Origin: CBDCFL01 sp965216135 | GTDB lineage: Bacteria; Pseudomonadota; Alphaproteobacteria; Rhodobacterales; Rhodobacteraceae | Direction: 5' to 3' | Length of the DNA: 64,000 nucleotides | Assembly (NCBI GenBank): GCA_965216135.1 | Contig: CBDCFL010000021.1 | Span: 124,001-188,000, forward strand | In this document: in pieces, positions 25,739 to 34,764 of the stretch | Numbering within the stretch: the first letter of the stretch is position 1 | Layout: each line of letters starts with the position of its first letter | Notes under the pieces: generated by a model | Seen by the model: only the letters and a program-made list of their open reading frames with translations | Told to the model about the DNA's origin: nothing | The model's database searches: none | Position numbers and translations under genes: made by a program

Positions 25739-26188
25739 ATGAGCGACAGCGACCTGATCGACCTTTATTCCGGCCGGATCCTTGAGCTGGCCGCCGACAT
25801 TCCGTATGCGGAACGCCTTGATAGCGCTCATGTCAGTGCCAATCGCCGCTCGCCGCTGTGCGGTTCGACGGTCACGGTTGATCTCGAACTTGCCGGCGAC
25901 CGTGTGACCCGCTTTGGCCAGGATGTGAAAGCCTGTGCGCTTGGACAGGCGGCGGCCTCGGTTATCGGTGCCAACATCGTGGGCCAGGACACCGCCGCGC
26001 TTTTTGCGGCCCGCGATCAATTGCGCGCGATGCTCACCGATGGCGGGCCCGTCCCGGACGCGCCGTTTGACGAACTAAGGGTGTTGATGCCCGCGCGCGG
26101 ATTCAAAAACCGCCATGCCTCGATCATGCTGTGTCTGGAAGCGGTCTGCGATGCCATCGAAAGTGCCCGCCCATCGCGGCTGGCCTGA
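25739..26188 (+). CDS. NifU/IscU-like iron-sulfur scaffold protein
   Basis: A 149-residue protein of the IscU/NifU-N fold. It has SPLCGSTVTVDLELAGDRV (first conserved Cys, about residue 41), then DVKACALGQAAASVIG (second, about residue 67), and a third Cys near the C-terminus (IMLCLEAVCDAI). Family members assemble iron-sulfur clusters on these residues. This short, diverged type is common in Rhodobacterales outside isc or suf operons, so its client proteins are unknown. Confidence 0.8.
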   Translation: MSDSDLIDLYSGRILELAADIPYAERLDSAHVSANRRSPLCGSTVTVDLELAGDRVTRFGQDVKACALGQAAASVIGANIVGQDTAALFAARDQLRAMLTDGGPVPDAPFDELRVLMPARGFKNRHASIMLCLEAVCDAIESARPSRLA

Positions 26189-26210
26189 GGCCACGCTTCG
26201 CCCAAAACGC

Positions 26211-26246
26211 AAAAAAAACCGCCGCATCTGTGACAGGATGCGGCGG
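26211..26246 (-). terminator. Rho-independent terminator (minus strand)
   Basis: A perfect 10-bp stem, CCGCCGCATC / GATGCGGCGG, with an 8-base loop. On the minus strand it is followed by a run of eight T. It therefore ends leftward transcription, most simply that of the 40-codon gene at 26382-26504; there is no T-run for rightward transcripts. Confidence 0.9.
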
Positions 26247-26381
26247 CAGGCGAGGTCTGTGGTTTAACTGCGATCTTGGGGGATGAGGGGCCCAATGGAT
26301 CAGCAGGTTAGGCAATATTTCCGGGTGCGTTGGGCATAGGGGACGAAAACGCCACCCGGACCGGACAGACCTTGAGGCAGT

Positions 26382-26504
26382 TCACATAATCAGCGGCCAG
26401 TTCAGACCAACCATCAGCATGATCGCAAGCGCCAGCGCGCCCGCGGCATCGCCAGGCAAGTTTCGCCGGGATCGCGACACTGCGGCGCTGATTTCAGCAA
26501 TCAT
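26382..26504 (-). CDS. Candidate SOS-induced 40-residue membrane peptide
   Basis: A 40-codon frame between recG and the NifU-like gene. It starts MIAEISAAVSRSRRN, a basic amphipathic N-terminus, and continues into one hydrophobic segment of about 20 residues (GALALAIMLMVGLNWPLIM), so a single-pass inner-membrane peptide is predicted. AGGA lies about nine bases before the ATG. A perfect GTTC-N7-GTTC LexA box lies 63-77 bases upstream and a strong terminator follows 135 bases downstream, so it has its own transcription unit. Size, topology and SOS control resemble Caulobacter SidA, a 29-residue SOS division inhibitor, though no sequence homology is claimed. Confidence 0.6.
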   Translation of the reverse strand: MIAEISAAVSRSRRNLPGDAAGALALAIMLMVGLNWPLIM

Positions 26505-26566
26505 TGATTTGGATCCTGTTTGACGTTTGTTTCTTTTTTGTTCTCAAATTTTCACCGATTTGTAAA

Positions 26567-26581
26567 GAACTTTCTGAGAAC
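26567..26581 (-). promoter_or_regulatory. LexA (SOS) box
   Basis: GAAC-TTTCTGA-GAAC on the plus strand, that is GTTC-N7-GTTC on the minus strand: the exact alphaproteobacterial LexA consensus. A further GAAC (26588-26591) follows at N6 spacing. The only gene it can serve is the leftward 40-codon frame; to its right lies the end of recG. Confidence 0.75.
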
Positions 26582-26649
26582 AACTGTGAACAAAGCGAGA
26601 TAATGTTAATTTTTTCTGCGCTGACCGGCACCATGCTGCCAGGCAACGT

Positions 26650-28737
26650 CTACCCAATTTCGATCAGGCGAATGGCTCTGTCCTGACCTGTCAGCCACAA
26701 AAGCGCCCGTGCGGCGCGCCCGCGGCTTTGTTCCAGAGCGGCGTCATCGGCCAGCAGCTTGCGCGCGTCGGACTGGGCGATCTGCAGCAAACCAGCCTGG
26801 GATTCCAGATCGGCGATGCGAAATCTCGGCAGGCCAGCCTGCGCCGTCCCGATAAGATCACCCGCCCCGCGCATCGCCAGGTCCTCCTCGGCGATGCGAA
26901 AACCGTCTTCGGTTTCGCGCAGGATTTTCAGGCGTCTGCGCCCGCCCTCGGTCAGCGGCGGAGCGTAAAGCAGCAGACATGTCGAGGCTTGCGTGCCGCG
27001 CCCGACCCGCCCGCGCAGCTGATGCAATTGCGTCAATCCGAAATGCTCGGCGCGCTCGACGACCATGATCGTCGCACTGGGCACATCGACGCCGACCTCG
27101 ATCACGGTGGTAGCGACCAGCACCTTGGTTCTGCCGCCCGCAAAATCGGCCATCGCGCGATCCTTGCTTTCCGGCGGCATCTGCCCGTGCACCAGATCAA
27201 CGGTGCCCTCGCCAAATGCGGCGCGCAGCATGGCGAACCGTTCCTGGGCCGCGGTAAGATCGCTGACCTCGCTTTCTTCGACAAGCGGGCACACCCAATA
27301 GGCCTGCTGGCCTTTGCCAATCGCATCGCGCAGATGACCAACGACCTCGTCCAAGCGGCCCAATGACACCAACGCGGTGGCAATCGGCAGGCGTCCGGGC
27401 GGTTTTTCATCAAGCACCGATACGTCCATGTCCCCGTATTGCGCCAGTGCCAGGGATCGCGGGATCGGCGTGGCGGTCATCACCAACAGGTCTGCCGCAG
27501 CACCCTTGGCGCCAAATTCCATGCGCTGGGCCACGCCGAACCGGTGCTGCTCATCGACAACCGCAAGCCGCAAATCCCTAAACTGGACGTCGGATTGAAA
27601 AAGCGAATGCGTGCCGACCAGAATGTCGATTGCGCCCGAGGCCAAACCGGTCAGCTTGGCCGCGCGGGTGCTGCCCCGGTCGCGCCCGGTCAGAACCTCC
27701 AGGCGGACCCCAGCTACTTTGGCCAGAAGCGACAGGCTCTCATAATGCTGGCGCGCCAAAATTTCCGTCGGGGCCATGATCGCACCCTGCCCGCCCGCCT
27801 CAACAGCGCTCAGAAGTGCGATAAAGGCCACGATCGTCTTGCCCGATCCGACATCGCCCTGCAGCAGCCGGTTCATGCGCATCGGCTCGGCCATATCGGC
27901 CTGGATCTCGCTGATCGTGCGCATCTGCGCGCCGGTGGGCGCATACGGCAGGCTTTCCAGAACCGCGTCTTGCAGCCGTCCGTCACCGGTTGTTGCGGCG
28001 CCTTTAGTGCGCCGGACGCGCGCGCGCGCCAGCGCCAGGGTCAGCTGATGGGCGAACAATTCGTCATAGGCCAGCCGCTGCCGCGCCGGGGCATTTGGCG
28101 ACAGATCAGCCACGCATTCGGGCCCATGCGCCTGCGCGATGCTGTCGCGAAACCCCGGCCAGCCCTGTTGCTTCACGAGCGCCGGGTCGATCCATTCATC
28201 AAAGTCCGGCAGGCGCGCAATCGCCGCCTCAACCGCCTTGCGCATCGCTGCTGCCGTGATCCCGGATGTCAGCGGATATACCGGTTCAAAATCGGGTATC
28301 GAATTTGCCTCGCCAGCCGCAACGATATGGTCGGGGTGAACCATCTGCGCGATGCCGTCGAACAACTCAACCTTTCCCGAAACGATACGCACCTGCCCAA
28401 ATGGCAACTGGCGTTTCAGCCAGTCTTCGCGGGGATGAAAAAACACCAGTTGAAAGCTGGTCCTGGCATCTTCGACATGCACGCGATAGGGCCGTCCCTT
28501 GACGCGAGGTTTTTCGTGACGGCCCACGGTGATCTCTACGGTCACGGTCGCGGGCAGTTGCGCGTCCTGCACCGACGCGCGCCGGGTGCGGTCGATCACC
28601 GAATGCGGCAGGTGAAATACCATATCGCGCGGCAGGATCAGATAAATCTGGGCCAGCGCCTCGGCGGTTTTTTTGCCGATACCCGGCAAAGTCTGGATTT
28701 CCGCAAACAGCGGAAACAAAATCTCCGGCCTGCTCAT
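26650..28737 (-). CDS. recG: ATP-dependent DNA helicase RecG
   Basis: A 695-residue branch-migration helicase that remodels stalled forks and Holliday junctions. It has an N-terminal wedge/OB region (LPRDMVFHLPHSVIDRTRR), Walker A GDVGSGKTIVAF, the DEQHRFG variant of the DEAH box, and the C-terminal motifs VIEVGVDVPSATIMVVERAEHFGL and QLRGRVGRG. Full length. It overlaps ligA by four bases (ATGA), so the two form an operon. Confidence 0.98.
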   Translation of the reverse strand: MSRPEILFPLFAEIQTLPGIGKKTAEALAQIYLILPRDMVFHLPHSVIDRTRRASVQDAQLPATVTVEITVGRHEKPRVKGRPYRVHVEDARTSFQLVFFHPREDWLKRQLPFGQVRIVSGKVELFDGIAQMVHPDHIVAAGEANSIPDFEPVYPLTSGITAAAMRKAVEAAIARLPDFDEWIDPALVKQQGWPGFRDSIAQAHGPECVADLSPNAPARQRLAYDELFAHQLTLALARARVRRTKGAATTGDGRLQDAVLESLPYAPTGAQMRTISEIQADMAEPMRMNRLLQGDVGSGKTIVAFIALLSAVEAGGQGAIMAPTEILARQHYESLSLLAKVAGVRLEVLTGRDRGSTRAAKLTGLASGAIDILVGTHSLFQSDVQFRDLRLAVVDEQHRFGVAQRMEFGAKGAAADLLVMTATPIPRSLALAQYGDMDVSVLDEKPPGRLPIATALVSLGRLDEVVGHLRDAIGKGQQAYWVCPLVEESEVSDLTAAQERFAMLRAAFGEGTVDLVHGQMPPESKDRAMADFAGGRTKVLVATTVIEVGVDVPSATIMVVERAEHFGLTQLHQLRGRVGRGTQASTCLLLYAPPLTEGGRRRLKILRETEDGFRIAEEDLAMRGAGDLIGTAQAGLPRFRIADLESQAGLLQIAQSDARKLLADDAALEQSRGRAARALLWLTGQDRAIRLIEIG

Positions 28738-30869
28738 GTTGTCTCTGCGATTGCGATCCAGGCGTCTTCGTCGATCGTCTCGATGCCCAACTCCGCGGCC
28801 TTTTTAGCTTTTGAGCCGGCACCTGGCCCGGCGATGACCAGATCGGTTTTGGCCGATACCGTACCTGCAACCTTGGCGCCCATCGCCACGGCGCGCGCCT
28901 TGGCCTCGGCGCGGGTCATTTTTTCCAACGTTCCGGTAAAGACAAGTGTCTTGCCAGCCACTGGGCCGACGCCAGCCGCGGGTTCGGAATTTTGGATGTC
29001 CAGCTCGCCCACCAGCCGGTCAATTGATGCGCGCTCGGCGCGCTGTGCAAATGTAGTGACCAGCGCGGCGGCCATCACCTTGCCAACGCCGTCGATGCTG
29101 AGCAATTGATCCCATTCGGGGCCTTCCAGCTTTTCTGCGGCCGTGATCGCCGCCTCAAAACTTTCCCAGACCTGGTAGTGACTTGCCAGAAGTTGCGCCG
29201 CGCTTTCGCCGACATAGCGGATGCCAAGCGCAAAAATTACCCGGCGCAGATCAATGCGCCGCTGCTCGTTGATCGCAGCGAAAAGGTTCAACGCCGACTT
29301 GTCGCCCCAACCCGACCGGTCCGACAGTTTTTCGCGGTTTTGGGAATCGCGGCTGGAAAGCGTGAATATATCGGCCGGTTCGCGTATCGGAAGGTCCGGA
29401 TCGCGGTAAAACATCTCAACCTGCTTGGCACCCAGCCCGTCAATGTCAAATGCCGCCCGGTCGACGAAATGTTTCAACCTTTCAACGGCTTGCGCCGGAC
29501 ATATCAGGCCACCGGTGCAGCGGCGCACGGCATCGCCATCCTCGCGCACCGCCAGCGACCCGCATTGCGGGCAAATTTCGGGAAACACGAACCGTTTTGC
29601 GTCGGCGCTGCGTTTGGCCAGATCGACGTCGGCCACTTTCGGGATCACGTCGCCAGCGCGGTAAACCTGCACCCAATCGCCGATGCGAATATCCTTGCCG
29701 TCGCGAATCGGTTCGCCCTTGGAATCAAGCCCAGCGATGTAATCTTCGTTGTGAAGCGTGGCGTTGGACACAACCACCCCGCCAACGGTCACCGGATGCA
29801 GGCGGGCAACCGGACTAAGCGCGCCGGTGCGTCCGACCTGGATGTCGATCGCCTCCAGCCGCGTCCAGGCCAGTTCGGCGGGAAATTTATGCGCGATCGC
29901 CCAGCGCGGCGTTGTCGACCGAATGCCCAGCCGCGCCTGCAGGCCAAGGTCATTGACCTTGTAGACGACCCCGTCGAGGTCATAGCCCAGCGTCGCGCGC
30001 AGCGCCTCGACCTTGTCGTAATGGGCCAGCATCTCGACCGGGCCGTTGCAGAGAACCGTCAGCGGATTTGTCTTGAAACCCAAGGCTTTGAGGCGTGCAA
30101 CTGCGTCAAATTGGTTGTCGGCGAGAGGCGTCGAGACTTCGCCCCAGGCATAGGCAAAAAACCGAAGCGGCCGTCCGCCAGTGATTTTTGGATCGAGCTG
30201 GCGCAGCGATCCTGCGGCGGTATTACGCGGATTAATGAAGGTTTTTCCGCCGGCACGTTCCTGTTTGGTGTTAAGGGCGGCAAAGTCTTCATGGCTCATG
30301 TAGACCTCGCCCCGGACCTCAAGAACCTTCGGTGCATCGCTCAATTTTTGCGGAATATCATTGATCGTCAGTGCGTTATCGGTAACGTCTTCACCCACTA
30401 TTCCGTCGCCCCGGGTGGCTGCCTGCGCCAGATTTCCGCTCTCATACCGCAACGACAACGACAGACCGTCGATCTTGGGCTCGCCGGTGTAGTTTAGCGC
30501 CTCGTCGCCCCTGCCCAGGTAACGGCGAATCCCCTCGTCGAAATCGGCAATATCCGCGCCTTCAAAGGCATTTGCCAGCGACATCATCCGCTGTGCATGG
30601 GTCACTTTGGCAAATCCGGTCGCGGCTCGGGCACCGATCTGGTCCGATGGCGTATCGGCGCGGCGCAATTTTGGGAATGCGGTCTCAAGCGCCAGGTTCC
30701 GGCGTTTGAGGCGGTCATATTCGGCGTCACTGATCTTTGGCGCGTCGCGGCCGTGATAAGCGTCATTGGCGCGGGCGATCTGCCTGGCCAGTTCAGCCAG
30801 TTCGGCGCGCACCTGGTTTGCGCGCAAATCAGCAATGTCAGGAAATTCTTCGCGCGACTTGCCCGGCAT
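28734..30869 (-). CDS. ligA: NAD-dependent DNA ligase LigA
   Basis: A 711-residue ligase sealing nicks during replication and repair. The adenylation lysine lies in GEPKIDGLSLSLRY. Further blocks: the OB fold, a four-Cys zinc finger (CPQCGSLAVREDG to CTGGLICPAQ), helix-hairpin-helix repeats (LLSIDGVGKVMAAAL) and a C-terminal BRCT domain (GKTLVFTGTLEKMTRAEAKARA). Complete and of normal length. Co-transcribed with recG. Confidence 0.98.
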   Translation of the reverse strand: MPGKSREEFPDIADLRANQVRAELAELARQIARANDAYHGRDAPKISDAEYDRLKRRNLALETAFPKLRRADTPSDQIGARAATGFAKVTHAQRMMSLANAFEGADIADFDEGIRRYLGRGDEALNYTGEPKIDGLSLSLRYESGNLAQAATRGDGIVGEDVTDNALTINDIPQKLSDAPKVLEVRGEVYMSHEDFAALNTKQERAGGKTFINPRNTAAGSLRQLDPKITGGRPLRFFAYAWGEVSTPLADNQFDAVARLKALGFKTNPLTVLCNGPVEMLAHYDKVEALRATLGYDLDGVVYKVNDLGLQARLGIRSTTPRWAIAHKFPAELAWTRLEAIDIQVGRTGALSPVARLHPVTVGGVVVSNATLHNEDYIAGLDSKGEPIRDGKDIRIGDWVQVYRAGDVIPKVADVDLAKRSADAKRFVFPEICPQCGSLAVREDGDAVRRCTGGLICPAQAVERLKHFVDRAAFDIDGLGAKQVEMFYRDPDLPIREPADIFTLSSRDSQNREKLSDRSGWGDKSALNLFAAINEQRRIDLRRVIFALGIRYVGESAAQLLASHYQVWESFEAAITAAEKLEGPEWDQLLSIDGVGKVMAAALVTTFAQRAERASIDRLVGELDIQNSEPAAGVGPVAGKTLVFTGTLEKMTRAEAKARAVAMGAKVAGTVSAKTDLVIAGPGAGSKAKKAAELGIETIDEDAWIAIAETT

Positions 30870-30899
30870 TTGGCCCCCCGAACCCTGCTTGGCCCCTGA

Positions 30900-31043
30900 C
30901 TATTGATAGGTCATTTCGTCGGCCACAGAAAGACCGGCAGCGTCCAGATCGTGCAGCATATCCGTGGGCGAGCGACCCGGCGCTGGCGCGATGCGATCAC
31001 ATCGGTGGTTAGAGGCCGGTTCCGATCCGGCGCCGGTCGGCAA
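30900..31043 (-). other. Possible short reading frame upstream of ligA
   Basis: A minus-strand frame from TTG 31043 to TAG 30900, 47 codons. Its last half (SPTDMLHDLDAAGLSVADEMTYQ region) has protein-like composition, but the first half does not, and no ribosome-binding site was seen. It may be the remnant of a gene truncated between ctrA and ligA, or chance. The rest of the 30870-31170 gap shows only the palindrome below. Confidence 0.2.
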
Positions 31044-31090
31044 TACCGTGCCACCAGGCGCGCGGCGGGGAGCCGGCGCAGAAAACCATG

Positions 31091-31119
31091 CCGGCCCGCA
31101 ATAATTTATTGCGGGCCGG
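31091..31119. terminator. Large perfect palindrome downstream of ctrA
   Basis: Fourteen-base arms, CCGGCCCGCAATAA and TTATTGCGGGCCGG, separated by one base, 52 bases past the ctrA stop. It probably forms the 3-prime end of the ctrA transcript, though only a short T-rich stretch follows on the minus strand. Confidence 0.5.
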
Positions 31120-31170
31120 TCACGTTCGCGGAGTGGTTATGGAATGCGAAATCTGCTGTCGTGGCCGTGC

Positions 31171-31884
31171 TCACGCACCGATAGCAACGGGGCGCTCGTA
31201 ATCGACCGGCTCAGGGTCGCGCAGCACGTAACCGCGGCCCCAGACAGTCTCGATATAATTTTCCCCATCTGTTGCCTGAGAAAGCTTCTTGCGCAGTTTG
31301 CATATGAACACGTCAATGATCTTCAGCTCGGGCTCGTCCATGCCGCCATACAGGTGATTGAGGAACATCTCCTTGGTCAGCGTGGTGCCCTTGCGAAGCG
31401 ACAAAATCTCAAGCATCTGGTATTCCTTGCCGGTCAAATGGACGGGCTTGCCATGGGCGCTGACGGTTTTGGCGTCGAGGTTGACCTCGATACTGCCGGT
31501 CGTAATGACCGATTGCGAATGACCCTTCGAGCGGCGGATGATCGCATGGATACGCGCAACGAGTTCTTCGCAATGGAATGGTTTGGTCAGATAGTCGTCC
31601 GCCCCAAACCCGAATCCCTTGATCTTGTTTTCGGTGTCGTCAGCCCCCGACAGGATCAAAATCGGCGTTTCGATTCGCGACAAGCGAAGTTGGCGCAAGA
31701 CCTCATGGCCGTTCATATCGGGCAGGTTGAGGTCCAAAAGGATGAGGTCGTAGTCGTATAATTTTGCCAGATCGACGCCTTCTTCGCCCAGATCGGTGGC
31801 ATAAACATTCAGATTTGCATGCGTCAACATCAGCTCAATGCTTTTCGGCGTCGTTGGGTCATCTTCGACCAAGAGAACGCGCAT
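31171..31884 (-). CDS. ctrA: Cell-cycle response regulator CtrA
   Basis: A 237-residue OmpR-type response regulator. The receiver domain has the acidic pair EDD and phosphoacceptor Asp51 (LILLDLNLPDMNGHEVL); the C-terminal winged helix includes LTGKEYQMLEILSLRKGTTLTKEMFLNHLYGG and the recognition segment ELKIIDVFICKLRKKL, almost invariant in CtrA. In Rhodobacterales CtrA controls motility, gene transfer agents and related traits rather than viability. Start at 31884; the longer open frame upstream is regulatory DNA. sciP lies immediately upstream on the same strand. Confidence 0.97.
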   Translation of the reverse strand: MRVLLVEDDPTTPKSIELMLTHANLNVYATDLGEEGVDLAKLYDYDLILLDLNLPDMNGHEVLRQLRLSRIETPILILSGADDTENKIKGFGFGADDYLTKPFHCEELVARIHAIIRRSKGHSQSVITTGSIEVNLDAKTVSAHGKPVHLTGKEYQMLEILSLRKGTTLTKEMFLNHLYGGMDEPELKIIDVFICKLRKKLSQATDGENYIETVWGRGYVLRDPEPVDYERPVAIGA

Positions 31885-31937
31885 CCTCAATACTCCGTTA
31901 CTGTCCGTCCTTGGGCGTAATGATTGACGAAGAATGG

Positions 31938-31952
31938 TTAATCGCCGGTTAC
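31938..31952. promoter_or_regulatory. CtrA-like binding site upstream of ctrA
   Basis: TTAA-TCGCCGG-TTAC, one base from the TTAA-N7-TTAA consensus, 54 bases upstream of the ctrA start. This fits autoregulation as known in Caulobacter. Confidence 0.45.
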
Positions 31953-31978
31953 TGACCCGCAATTCGTAGCAGTTCAAC

Positions 31979-32257
31979 TTAAGATTGTCTATATTGCTGA
32001 ATGTGAGTGGCCTTCAAAGCGGCGGGTCCATGCTTATCGATGGCTGTTTTCCACTCTTCAAGCTCTTCTTCGGACAAGTGCCAGCGTTCCATGGCCTCTT
32101 CCTGGCTAACCAGCCCGGCCTGCAACCCCAGGATGACAGCCGCCTTTCGGCTGGCCACCCAACGCGTGGTGTCATCGGGCGGAAGGTCAGCACGGGTCAG
32201 TATCGACCCGTCGGCTAGTTTGACCGCTCTTGGCCCCTCAACTTTCTTCAAATACAT
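31979..32257 (-). CDS. sciP: SciP-type CtrA inhibitor (DUF1153)
   Basis: A 92-residue helix-turn-helix protein of the DUF1153 family. The core RWVASRKAAVILGLQAGLVSQEEAMERWHLSEEELEEWKTAIDKHG is highly conserved. In Caulobacter, SciP binds CtrA at promoters and blocks recruitment of RNA polymerase. Its position next to ctrA supports the same role. AGGGGT lies before the ATG. Confidence 0.92.
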   Translation of the reverse strand: MYLKKVEGPRAVKLADGSILTRADLPPDDTTRWVASRKAAVILGLQAGLVSQEEAMERWHLSEEELEEWKTAIDKHGPAALKATHIQQYRQS

Positions 32258-32378
32258 CGTCTACCCCTTTTCTCGCGCCCACAGAATGTCGCCAGCCGAA
32301 TTAACGGCGCGTGAAGCGGGGGCTTGAGAGTGCTTCAGATTTTCCTATATTCCGGGCGAATTCAGCAACACGGGGTCA

Positions 32379-33533
32379 ATGATTGTGGCAGCGCCCGCTG
32401 ACATTGTGACGCACAACTCGCTGGGCTTTGCCAAGCCACCGGCCGAGACCCGCGTGGTCGTGGCCATGTCGGGGGGCGTTGACAGCTCGGTTGTCGCCGC
32501 CGAACTGGCGCGCGAGGGCTATGATGTCGTCGGCGTGACCCTGCAACTTTACGATCACGGCGCGGCGCTGGCCAAAAAAGGCGCGTGCTGCGCGGGCCAG
32601 GACATCCACGACGCGCGGCGCATCGCCGAAGAGCTGGGCTTCCCCCACTACGTGCTCGATTACGAAAACATCTTTCGTGAAGCGGTCATCGACGAATTTG
32701 CCGACAGCTATCTGGCAGGGGCCACGCCCGTGCCCTGCATCCGCTGCAATGAACGTGTCAAATTCAAAGACCTGATGGCCACCGCCAAAGATCTCGACGC
32801 CGATTGCATGGCGACCGGTCATTATATCCGCCGGTTTGTGGGCGCGCACGGACCCGAACTGCATATGGCCGCCGATCCGGGCCGTGATCAAAGCTATTTT
32901 TTGTTCTCGACGACGCGCCAACAACTGGACTTTCTGCGCTTTCCGCTGGGCGGCATCAAAAGCAAATCGCAAACCCGGGCGCTGGCCGCCAAATACCGGC
33001 TGGCGGTGGCCGACAAACCCGACAGTCAGGACATCTGCTTCGTGCCAAACGGCAATTATGCTGCCGTGATCGAAAAACTGCGCCCTGGTGCAGCCGAGCC
33101 CGGCGAGATCACCGGGATGGACGGTCAAGTTTTGGGCAGCCACGCGGGCGTCATCCACTACACCATCGGCCAACGTCGCGGCCTTGGGCTCGGCGGGCTG
33201 AAAGACCCGCTTTACGTCGTGCGCCTTGATGTTGAAAACCGCCGCGTCGTCGTCGGACCGAGAGAAGCGCTGGCCACCCGCGTCATCCGCGTCGGCGAGG
33301 TCAATTGGCTGGGAGAAGGCGCGTTTGACGAAAACGACGCCCTTTCCGCCAATGTCCGGGTGCGATCAACCCGCCCGCCAACGCCCGCGGTGATACGCCC
33401 CTTATCGCCTACCGAGGCCGAGGTCGAACTGCTCAACCCCGAAGAAGGCATCAGCCCCGGGCAGGCTTGCGTGTTTTACGCAGCCGACGGCACGCAGGTT
33501 CTGGGCGGCGGCTGGATCAGCCGCGCTTCGTAA
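32379..33533 (+). CDS. mnmA: tRNA-specific 2-thiouridylase MnmA
   Basis: A 384-residue enzyme that thiolates U34 of Lys, Glu and Gln tRNAs. It has the PP-loop AMSGGVDSSVVAAEL (about residues 30-44), catalytic cysteines in CIRCNERVKF and the second Cys in QDICFVPNGNY, and GQRRGLGLGG in the tRNA-binding part. Full length. It points away from sciP. Confidence 0.97.
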   Translation: MIVAAPADIVTHNSLGFAKPPAETRVVVAMSGGVDSSVVAAELAREGYDVVGVTLQLYDHGAALAKKGACCAGQDIHDARRIAEELGFPHYVLDYENIFREAVIDEFADSYLAGATPVPCIRCNERVKFKDLMATAKDLDADCMATGHYIRRFVGAHGPELHMAADPGRDQSYFLFSTTRQQLDFLRFPLGGIKSKSQTRALAAKYRLAVADKPDSQDICFVPNGNYAAVIEKLRPGAAEPGEITGMDGQVLGSHAGVIHYTIGQRRGLGLGGLKDPLYVVRLDVENRRVVVGPREALATRVIRVGEVNWLGEGAFDENDALSANVRVRSTRPPTPAVIRPLSPTEAEVELLNPEEGISPGQACVFYAADGTQVLGGGWISRAS

Positions 33534-33606
33534 TGCCGGTTGCAGGTCGCCTATTTAGGGCGAACTGTTATTATCCCTCAACAGAAATAATGCCACTGCA
33601 GTAATA

Positions 33607-34764
33607 CCAGCGGCATTTAACATTGACCGATATGGGCCCATTTTCGCATTCCGATTGATGTGATGGTTTCGGGCTGTGCGATGAGCTTTTTCCAAGCTTC
33701 GCATCCAGCATCGACGATGGCATTGTAGTCTTCGAACACGCGGTTGGAGAGCCAATTGGCGCGCAAGTACTGCCAGATATTTTCCACCGGGTTCAGTTCC
33801 GGAGCGCGCGATGGCAGCAGGATGATGGTGAGGTTCTTCGGGACTTTGAGTTTGCCGGTGGTGTGCCATCCGGCCCGATCCATCAGCACAACCGCATGGG
33901 CCTTTCGGGCGACGTGGCGGCTGATCTCGTCGAGATGCATCTGCATGGCTTGCGCGTCCGCCCAAGGCAGCATGAGCGCCGCCCCCTTGCCGTGAGCCGG
34001 ACAGATGGCGCCGAACAGATAGGCGTTGTGATAGCGCTGATCGGCCGGCTGGCGGGGGCGCGTGCCCTTTCTCGCCCACAGGCGCGTCAGGCCATTCTTC
34101 TGGCCAAGGCGTGCTTCGTCCTGGAACCAGATCTCCACCGGCGTTCCCGCTGGCAGGTCAGCTATATGCACCTGGAGCGTGTCGGCGAAGTTTTTTTTAA
34201 ACGCCTCGATGATCCGCTTATCCTGCCTGGGATGCTGCGGGCGGGCGCTGATATGGGCAAAGCCCAGTTCGCCAAGCAGTCTGGATATCCCGCGCTCGGA
34301 ATAGATGACGCCAAAGCGCGCCTCGATCACCCGCTTCAGGTCGATCCGCCGCCAGCGGACAACCCCGTCCACCGCCGGATCGGGGCCGGTCTCGACAATC
34401 TCGCCAAGTTCTTTCATCTGGACATCGCTCAGGTAGCGCGTCCGGCCCGCGCCCTTGCGGTTGGTGAGGCCATCCGGTCCCTCTTCGTTGAACCGGTGAA
34501 CCCAGTCCCGCAGGGTTTGGCGATCCATCCCACCGATCCTTGCGGCCTCTCCACGGCGCATGCCATCGTAGACCGCCGCAAGAGACAACAGACGGCGGCT
34601 CTGCCGGGCATCCTTGCAACGGCTGGCGAGTTTACGAAGGTGGCGGGCATCAAAGTCGCGACGAAGCGGAACACTGGCTGGCATGGCGATCCTCCTTTGC
34701 CAACCTTGAATCAGATCAAAACCGATTTGGGAATCCCCACAGAGTCAGAAATTGATGCCGTTGG
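33607..34764 (-). mobile_element. IS630-type element, second type (about 1158 bp)
   Basis: Ends read CCAGCGGCAT (left) and ATGCCGTTGG (right), near-perfect inverted repeats, with TA on each side (33605-33606 and 34765-34766). Related to, but clearly distinct from, the three left-hand copies. Confidence 0.88.
33617..34684 (-). CDS. IS630 family transposase, second type
   Basis: A 355-residue DDE transposase with N-terminal helix-turn-helix (RRLLSLAAVYDGMRRGEAARIGG), a winged helix (VDGVVRWRRIDLKRVIEARF), then QDEARLGQKNGLTRLW, HAVVLMDRAGWHTT and LPSRAPELNPVENIWQYL, which carry the catalytic acids. It is about half identical by eye to the transposases of copies 1-3. Complete and apparently functional. 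Confidence 0.94.
   Translation of the reverse strand: MPASVPLRRDFDARHLRKLASRCKDARQSRRLLSLAAVYDGMRRGEAARIGGMDRQTLRDWVHRFNEEGPDGLTNRKGAGRTRYLSDVQMKELGEIVETGPDPAVDGVVRWRRIDLKRVIEARFGVIYSERGISRLLGELGFAHISARPQHPRQDKRIIEAFKKNFADTLQVHIADLPAGTPVEIWFQDEARLGQKNGLTRLWARKGTRPRQPADQRYHNAYLFGAICPAHGKGAALMLPWADAQAMQMHLDEISRHVARKAHAVVLMDRAGWHTTGKLKVPKNLTIILLPSRAPELNPVENIWQYLRANWLSNRVFEDYNAIVDAGCEAWKKLIAQPETITSIGMRKWAHIGQC

Noticed and set aside
27439..30497. Two long plus-strand frames opposite recG and ligA
   Set aside because: Antisense shadows; the minus strand encodes complete, motif-bearing proteins.
30903..31184. Plus-strand 93-codon frame between ligA and ctrA
   Set aside because: It crosses the ctrA terminator palindrome and enters ctrA; Arg-rich, no ribosome-binding site.
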